64,000 nt of DNA from Dendrophyllia cribrosa (taxonomy: Eukaryota; Cnidaria; Anthozoa; Scleractinia; Dendrophylliidae), in NCBI GenBank assembly GCA_024195265.1, contig JAJLRJ010000010.1:31939945-32003944 (forward strand), read 5' to 3'. Of this stretch, positions 56,522 to 64,000 are shown in pieces (within the stretch, counting starts at the first letter, position 1; each line of letters starts with the position of its first letter). Position numbers and translations under genes: made by a program. Below the pieces are notes generated by a model, which was not told the DNA's origin, ran no database searches, and was given only the letters and a program-made list of their open reading frames with translations.

Positions 56522-57236
56522 TATTTAAAGCTCATTGGTAAAAAGATGTTGGCAATCATGATATCAATAATTTTGCACAAAAACTTATCACAATTTGTTT
56601 TTCAATTAGTATAGTTCTCTGTTGTTGGAATCCTTAGAAAACACTGTGGTTTATTAAACAACACTTTGCCCTGTATTTTTATTCATAATGGCATTTAGAA
56701 GGGTCTGCCAGACAGGAAGGTAGAGGGTATAACACTGACGTTTTGGATGTTAGATTTTCCCCCAGGAAGCCTCATATATTTGTTTACACCCTTAATTCTG
56801 TGTCACCCTAGCAACCATTACCCTTTACTAACCATCATCATCATCATGATAATCTTTGCAACTTTGGTGTCAAAACCAATAGTGCGAGATCAAGTAACCA
56901 TCTAAAGTTATGAAATCTTTTTTAAAAGATATATATTTGTAAAACAGTGGCATACTTAGAATCTCTTGAAAGCAACCTTCTCCAGTCACTTACACTGTAC
57001 AAGACTGACTGTCCTATTGAATAGTTTTTACTTAAAAATGGTCATGCTGTAAATTTTTTTCTATAAATTTTATATTAAAGTTAATGCATGAGTCAATTCC
57101 AGTGGTGCCCATTCCCACCTGGGCATTAGTTGGCATTTTCTCACGTTTAGTTTCTGGGGGTTGGGCATTAATCTAACCCCAGGGCATTTGACACCCTTGT
57201 GTGAATCCTGATTTAATTTCCAGTGGTGAAGTTTAT
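56522..57236. other. No recognised gene
   Basis: AT-rich non-coding DNA with a (CAT) cluster near 56833. Confidence 0.35.
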
Positions 57237-57447
57237 TAACCCTTAGTAAGCCCTAGGAGTGATCAGCATCAAATTTCTCCTCGTAATATCAATGCCTTAT
57301 CAATCAAAAAGGTCACGAGGATTAAGGACATGATCACACAAGATGAATTCTCTTGATATCTAAACAATTTCTCCCCTATATATTATAGGAAATGTATAGG
57401 GACAAGAAATGATAATTAAAATTTTGATAGTAGGGCTTAAAGGGTTA
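57237..57447. mobile_element. MITE with TTAACCCTTTAA-type ends, copy 1
   Basis: TTAACCCTTAGTAAGCCCTA at the left and TAGGGCTTAAAGGGTTAA at the right. The interior TATCAATGCCTTATCAATCA is shared with 58097-58315 and with remnants at 62031-62130 and in intron 9 of the minus-strand gene. Confidence 0.75.
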
Positions 57448-57882
57448 ACTGGAAATGACTGAAGCATAAAATCCACAATATGACTTTGACTGTGACTGTG
57501 ACCATAAAAGATACCCCAGTAAAGAAAATAATAATATAAATTATTATAATTACACATTTCAAAAACATGACACAATGAGACTCCCCATGAACGAAATTCT
57601 CGAAGGAAACATTTGAGTTAAACAGGAATAAATTCAAGCAACAACTACGACTAAGACGGTACCCAAGCTTTTCAAGAAAAGTGCTATCAGGAGTCAAACT
57701 CTCCTTTAGCCAAACCCATCCCTGCCCCCCGCAGAATTAAAATTGCTGACCCCTAAGGTACAGGTCCATTGTCACCCCCCTTTGAATTTCCCGTTCAAGA
57801 ACTTATTTGTATTTCTATTTTAACAAGTTTATTGAATAAATAATTGTTATGATTATCAAAATTCACAATGTTTATGTTCCAG

Positions 57883-59142
57883 GGATAATTTTGCCACCAG
57901 GTTTGTCCTTACTAGACACACCCTCGAACACGGGAGAAATTAGGACATCAATGTGGTGGACCAGCTTAAGAGTCTGGGCGGCTAGGCCAATAGAAGCGCG
58001 GTTGTACACATCTACATAAAGAGGATAATTGAAAAATACTCTGACACTTGTGCTGAAGGTAGCTAAAGTGAAATGAAGTGTCATAAATAACACAGCTAAC
58101 CCTTTAAACCCTAAGAGTTATGAGCATCAAATTTCTCATTGCAATATCAATGCCTTATCAATCAAAAGGTCACGAGAATTAAGGACCTGATCACACAATA
58201 TGATTTCCAATGATATGATCTATTATCTAACAAATTTCTCTCAACTACTTGTATAGGAAATATAAAGGGCCAAGAAATGAGAATTTAAATTTTGATATTA
58301 GGGCTTAAAGGGTTAAGAAGTTCAAACCTGTTTAAACTTATTGGAAAATGACTGATTGGTATAAAGTATAGCTGACTCTAAAATACCGGTACTGATTCGC
58401 ATCAAATGACTGCATAATATTTGGACAACATCAACTGGACTACAAGGATATTATGTCAATGAAACAAACTAATGATGTTCCCTTCTGTAAGGACTGCGAG
58501 ACCCCAGGGAAAGGGAAGAGAGGCTAAGAAGGATCCCAAGTGCTTACAATTACAGACTAGTGCCGCCAGCGCGTAACATAGAGAGTGAAGTAGAGGCAAT
58601 GGAACTCTTTCCCGAAGAATTGAGACACTTTATCGGGGAGGATAAAGCGGTTCAGAAGGTGCTAGGTAGGCACTTGCGATAAATACAAAAGTACGTCCTT
58701 TTCCAATATGGGAGTGAACACTAGAGGCTGGAAAACCCATTCAAAGTCGGGTTGTCATTTACCTCGCGTAATGCAACACCTTTTTTAAAATTTGCTTCAT
58801 TTCTTAGTTTGAAAAAACAGGGTACATCAATTGCATTGATTATTTGCTAATATCGGTGGATATTCATTAAAAATCTAAAAGATCACTCGTAATAATTATT
58901 ATTGAAAACAGAATGTCGTGGCAAGAAAAGAGAAAAGAACTTCATTAAGAGGTCAAAGACACTTGTGATGACTCTGAAACAAAAGACGTGAATTTATGTG
59001 CCATGCAAGCCGAGGACCTGTGTTAGCAAACAGAAATATTTAATTAGGCAAAGTTAATAGTGTTTTTTTTGTATGCCACATTGTTTTAATAGAGGACAAT
59101 CCCAGAGACAGGAAGAAAGCTAGCCAGGCACAAAAGACTTCG
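57883..59142 (+). pseudogene. Recombinase-family copy 3, 3' fragment
   Basis: Counterparts of exon 9 (57883-58058, frameshifted; but AVVHIYIKRIIEKYSD with the Tyr is readable), exon 10 (58492-58665, fully open, RIPSAYNYRLVPPARNIESE) with an intact GTAGGC donor, and exon 11 (from 59093, SQAQKTS...), which runs straight into a minisatellite. Upstream exons are missing. It sits head-to-tail with the copy beginning at 59642. Confidence 0.75.
58097..58315. mobile_element. MITE with TTAACCCTTTAA-type ends, copy 2
   Basis: CTAACCCTTTAAACCCTAAG at the left and TTAGGGCTTAAAGGGTTAA at the right, in the intron between exons 9 and 10 of copy 3. Decayed remnants occupy the same intron in the other two copies, so it predates the duplications. 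Confidence 0.75.
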
Positions 59143-59385
59143 CATTCCCATCCCCATTCCCACCATACACCCCATTTCCATCATATCCCTATTCCCATCA
59201 TACCCCCATTTCCATCATATCCCCAATCCCATCATACCCCTATTTCAATCACATCCCCATTCCCATCATATATTCCCATTTTCCATCGTACCCCCATTTC
59301 CACCATATCCTCATTCCCATCATACCCCTATTTCAATCATATCCCCATTCCCATCATATTCCATATTCCCTTTTTTCCATCATTT
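59143..59385. repeat. Short minisatellite, same unit as 44.5-46.8 kb
   Basis: CCCCATTTCCATCATATC-type units, the reverse complement of the large array. It interrupts exon 11 of copy 3 and abuts the truncated 5' side (intron 3) of copy 2. Confidence 0.9.
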
Positions 59386-59641
59386 AAATCATTATTTGTT
59401 TATTCACTGCAGTAATTACCATGTCAAAATATTTTAATTTCTTATTGTTATTATTTTTACGGTCTACATTGCTAAATATAAATATTCCGATATTGCACTA
59501 CACGCTTTAAACGCTGCACATGGCAATATAAAAATGTTGATATAAATGCAATATTGTGCCCTATAAACATCCATTAATCGAACAATGCAAACATGCTGAC
59601 AAAAAACTGTACATCACAATGATTTGTTCTCTACTGTTCAG

Positions 59642-62600
59642 CAAATGTCCAATAACCATGACAGCCCAGCAAAAATGTTTCCTGAGCTGGGATCAACCAT
59701 AACAACGTTTGTGAGGAAGGATGTTGGGGACAGTCTACCCCATCGCGCCAAAAAATGTGATCATGCGACAGGACACAGAGCACCTATTAGATGTAATAGG
59801 GATGAAGTCGGAGTCTTCACTTCAGCGTAAGTAACGTTACACTACTAATTGAAAAGAAAGTATCCTCTTTCTTCCTGGTGCCATATTCCCACTTGAGAGT
59901 CAGGTCGTAACTTATGATAAACTGATTAAGGAGACTAATGCAAATGTCATAGTAATAGTCCTTTGGTATTTTTTGGGGCCATTGAACATGTTACACACTC
60001 CACCGCAGATAAACCAAAACAACACAACAAATTGTAACAAAAATATGAGTACATTTTGTAATCATACCACATAAATTCAGTAATGTTGAAATATTTCTTT
60101 TCTCTAGTTTCCTTCATGTGTAGCATGTCGGCACATTGCAGGGCACGGGCCGGATCCATTGTTGAACCCCTGACTAGCTACGAGTTGGTTCAATTGTATA
60201 GTGACATTGGGCTGCAGCCACCTCCAGAGTATAAATGACTGAAAGTTGGGGACGTGAAGTTCGAGTACGTAGAATCAAAACTACCATATACAAATTTTTG
60301 TTGATGTAATTGTTTCATTCCATTACATTCTCATCAAATTTGGTAGATAAGGCATCTTGCTAAATACCAATTAATTTAAAAAATTGACCAAACTTGTTCA
60401 TTTTTGCAAACTCACATTGAAAAGAAATGAAATGACATGTTGAAATGTTTTACAAGCAACACATTTTTGGCATGAAGCCATGTAACAATTACCACACATT
60501 TAAAAGATAATTAAAGACGTGTGCCATTTATGTCATTAATGCATAATTATTATGATGCTGACATCGCCTACACTTTTGAAATATTTAAATCTCCAGATCA
60601 GATGAGACACTCATGGTGGTAATGACAGTGACATTGACTCATGAGAAGGACGATGTGTCCAATTGTACTGATGCACAGGTATTAATGCCAGTTTGTAGAA
60701 TTCGATGCTCGCTTGATAGATTTTTACTGGTTGCAACTGGAAAATCATCTAAGCAAGAAAACCTGAAGACATGAAATGAAAATAGCTATGTTAATAAATC
60801 AAACTTTAAAACTTCAAAAATATTGAACCCGACAATTTTTAAAGATTGACTAAAAAAATTGAGTAAAGCAAGCTGCATTATTGCAGAAAACCAACCTACC
60901 CCTCCCACAGAAAACGTATACACTGTCCATCATGTCACATTCATTTATGAAAAACCATGCCTCTCTTCAGACGGGAATTCACCTTCACACCTCTGTCCCG
61001 AGGAAGCTCGTATTGCCCTGTGGTTTTGGGATTTCTACACCTTGCAAAGATGGGCGTCTTCCAGTTGCCACCCCTGGAGGCGTGGACCAGCCCCGATTTA
61101 ACAATGAAGGACGAGTCAAAGAACTGGCCTCTTTTTAGGATATCAGACACGTCTATGCAAACACTGACGGTTGGTAGAAACCCCAATTTAGCTTATCGTG
61201 TTTCCGGATATGTCTTGTCTACAGACCAAGTGTCCTTATGATGTTTACAATATCAAAGCAAATGACATCACTTCGTCACCTGCATAAATTTTGCAGAGAA
61301 AAAAACAATAAACATATATATTTCATTCAGAAGGGACTTTAAGATACGGTGAATATGGACTATGGACTGGACAAAAGTGATGACTGGGAAGAGACAAATT
61401 TGCTCTCACTTCCCACTGTATTTTTATGCCACTCGCCATTTACTCAGCCCAGTGTTCCATGAAAATAGAAATGTGCATCTTACAGCTTTTACTGTATCTT
61501 TAAGTCTCTATACTCTGAAGAACAGTCTACCAAGACAAACAATATACCCTGAATATACCTATTGCTAATCTTATTTATTCTGTTTCAGAGCAAACCAATG
61601 ACAGCAAGCAATCTTAGAATACAACTCAAAGCCTGCATTCAAAAGGCCAGTTTCGATGCCACACTGTTATTGCATCGTTCATTTCGATCTGTAAGTTGAG
61701 AATGTCGATCCTTAAAATGTGAAAATTGAAGGGCATGTATGTCTTTCATTACCAAAGGAATTTAAAATTACCTATTGGAAATGAGGTTTATGTTCCAGGG
61801 ATTTGCCACCAGGTTTGTCCTTAGACACACCCTCGAACACGGTGGGAATTGGGACAGCAATGTGGTGGACCAGCTGAAACGTCTTGGCAGATGGGCCAAT
61901 AGAAGTGCGGTGGTACAAATCCACATAAAGAGGATATTTATTGAAAAATACTCTGACACTTGTGGTCTAATTATCACTGAGGGTAACTAACGCGAAATAA
62001 CATAAATAACATAACATAAAAAACACAATTAACCCTTTAGAGTTATGAGCATCAAATTTCTCATTGCAATATCAATGCCTTATCAATCAAAAGGTCACAA
62101 GAATGAAGGACATAATCACACAACATGATTTCAACAACATCATCTGGACTACGAGTGTATTATGTCAATGAAACAAACTAATGATGTTCCCTTCTGTAAG
62201 GACTGCGAGACCCCAAAGAAAGGGAAGAGAGGCTTAGGAAGATCCCGAGTGCTTACAATTACCGACTGGTGTCGCCAGCACGTAACATCGAGAATGAGGA
62301 AGAGGCAATGGAACTCTTTTCCGAAGAATTGAGACACTTTTTCGGGGAGGATAAAGCGGTTCAGAAGGTGCTAGGTAGGCACTAGCGATAAATACAAAAC
62401 TCCATCCTTTTCCGATATGGGAGTGAACACTAGAGGTTGGAAAACCCATTCAAAGTCGGGTATTCAACTACCTTGCGTAATGCAACACCTTTTTAAAATT
62501 TGCTTCATTTCTCAGTTTGAAAAACAGGGTACATCAATAATTATATTGCATTGATTATTTGCTAATATCGGTGGATATTCATTAAAAATCTAAAAGATGG

Positions 62601-63304
62601 CTCGTAATAAAAATTATTATTGAAAACAGAATGTCGTGGCAAAAAAAAGGGAAAAGAACTTCATTAAGAGGTCAAAGACATTTGTGATGACTCTGAAACA
62701 AAAGACGTGAATTTATGTGCCATGCAAGCCGAGGACCCATGTTAGTAAACAGAAAAATTTAAATAGGCAAAGTGTTTTGTGTTTTTTGTATGCCACATTG
62801 TTTCAATAGAGGACAATCCCGGAGACAGGAAGAATGCTAGCCAGGCAGATTCTGTGTAAGGAAAAACAGACAGCAACACGAGGATAGGAAGAAACAGCCA
62901 CCGGGTCCGCATAAGCCTGTGAGTTTCTGAAATCATGTTGCAGCAATGCAATATTAAAAAGTGTCGTGCAGAGGACATCTTTTCCCGTGGACAAAATTCC
63001 CACTCTGTGAATTTCGGGTACTAAATGTTCACATTCACTTTTTGCCTGACACAGGACACAACAAGAACCATTGATGTTGCTGCCACCGTGGCCGAGTGGA
63101 CAAATCATCAACCTGCAACCCATAAAGATCCCTGGTCGCGGTGGATCCCCCCTGTTGGGGATCAATAATTCCCCCCTCAATTCCATTGCCCATACAGGGG
63201 ATGTAACATGCTTTGCTCAACTGCTGAGGAATGCACTGCACACGTCAACGCAATGAAACACGAAAAGAGAAAGGATGGAAACAGCAAAAATTGGATATGT
63301 GCAG
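59642..63304 (+). pseudogene. Recombinase-zinc finger family copy 2
   Basis: Plus-strand counterparts of exons 4-12: 59642-59826 (4-nt insertion, frameshift), 60108-60238 (in-frame TGA), 60597-60678 (4 nt longer), 60971-61169, 61589-61690, 61799-61982, 62201-62374, 62810-62918 (19-nt deletion) and 63055-63304 (stop after VGDQ). Exons 7-10 remain open, with HRSFRS and RLGRWANRS, but the nucleophile position reads QIHIKR, so Tyr is replaced by His. Exons 1-3 are missing; homology stops in intron 3 near 59415 next to the minisatellite. A dead relative of the minus-strand gene. Confidence 0.8.
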
Positions 63305-63537
63305 GTAACTAAGTCATTTACCTGGTCGAAAAGGACTGTATGTGTTTCTGCCCTTTTGTTTAGTAATTACTATAATGTTAAGCCGAATTGCTACAATAAA
63401 ATAACAACAACATGGAACATGCCATCACATGGTCAAATGAAGCACCGACATATCACAACTACTATGCATAATTGAATGGCCTAGTCATGTCTCATTCCCT
63501 TTTATCGATACTGCTAGAGAAATATTGCACTGTACAT

Positions 63538-64000
63538 CTTTTTCCCGTGGACAAAATTCCCACTCTGTGAATTTCGGGTACTAAATGTTCACAATCATTT
63601 TTTGCCTGATACAGGACAGAACAAGAACCATTGACGTTGCGGCCACTGTGGCTGAGTGGTCAAATCATCAACTTGCAACCCATAAAGATCCCTGGTTGCG
63701 GTGGACCAACACCCCCCACCCCCCCCCCCCCCCCTCCCGTTGGGGATCAATACACCCCTCAATTCTATTGCCCATACAGGGGGGTGTAACCTGCCATGCT
63801 CAACTGCTGAGGAATGCACTGCGCACATCAACACAATGGGACACCAACAGAGGAACGATGGAAACAGAAAAAATTGGATATGTGCAGGTAACTTAGCCAT
63901 TTACCGGGTCGAAAAGGACTGTATGTGTTTCTGAGTTTTGTTTAAGAATTATTATAAATGTTAAGAAATTGCTACAATAAAATAACAACAACATGGAACA
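63538..64000 (+). pseudogene. Tandem repeat of exon 12, runs off the window
   Basis: CGTGGACAAAATTCCCACTC starts both 62984 and 63547. The following exon-12 copy (TRTIDVAATVAEWSNHQLAT) has a C tract and frame breaks in the middle, and ends at GATATGTGCAG/GTAACT near 63887. Confidence 0.75.

Overview
The window looks like nuclear DNA of an anthozoan cnidarian, most likely a stony coral. That is an inference. It rests on short exons with long AT-rich introns, no long prokaryote-style ORFs, a recognisable animal LAMTOR4 gene, secreted discoidin/TSP1 and trefoil domains, and heavy loading with short inverted-repeat elements, LINE tails and poly-G/poly-C tracts. All gene models were built by eye from splice sites, reading phase and protein motifs.

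Layout. 1-19 kb is gene-poor and made of stacked mobile DNA: G-tract-ended elements with 8-bp target duplications, foldback elements, a 1.36-kb element with a broken RecQ-like helicase, a TTAA-flanked 1.9-kb element and LINE tails. One small secreted-peptide ORF lies at 6.3-6.5 kb. 19-21 kb has unassigned candidate exons on both strands. 23.5-24.6 kb is a 5'-truncated LINE with a clean 12-bp target duplication. 26.5-28.4 kb has minus-strand trefoil exons, partly duplicated. 29.7-32.3 kb is a four-exon minus-strand gene for a secreted discoidin-TSP1 protein; its last two exons recur at 36.4-37.3 kb in a block of identical length.

37.8-44.0 kb holds the most interesting gene: about 13 exons on the minus strand that appear to encode a tyrosine-recombinase domain followed by a C2H2 zinc-finger tail. 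Related broken copies lie at 34.2-35.0 kb (minus, with a SAP-like exon instead of zinc fingers) and 57.9-64.0 kb (plus, two tandem partial copies). A 17-bp minisatellite of about 2.3 kb sits just upstream of the main gene. A short array of the same repeat, oriented the same way relative to the gene, lies at the truncated 5' edge of the plus-strand copy.

47.5-50.4 kb has a candidate minus-strand gene of unknown function interrupted by a 1.2-kb element. 51.15-51.25 kb is an intron-containing tRNA-Arg(CCT). 51.4-53.6 kb is LAMTOR4, the Ragulator subunit and the one clear housekeeping gene. 54-57.8 kb is intergenic with terminal-inverted-repeat elements.
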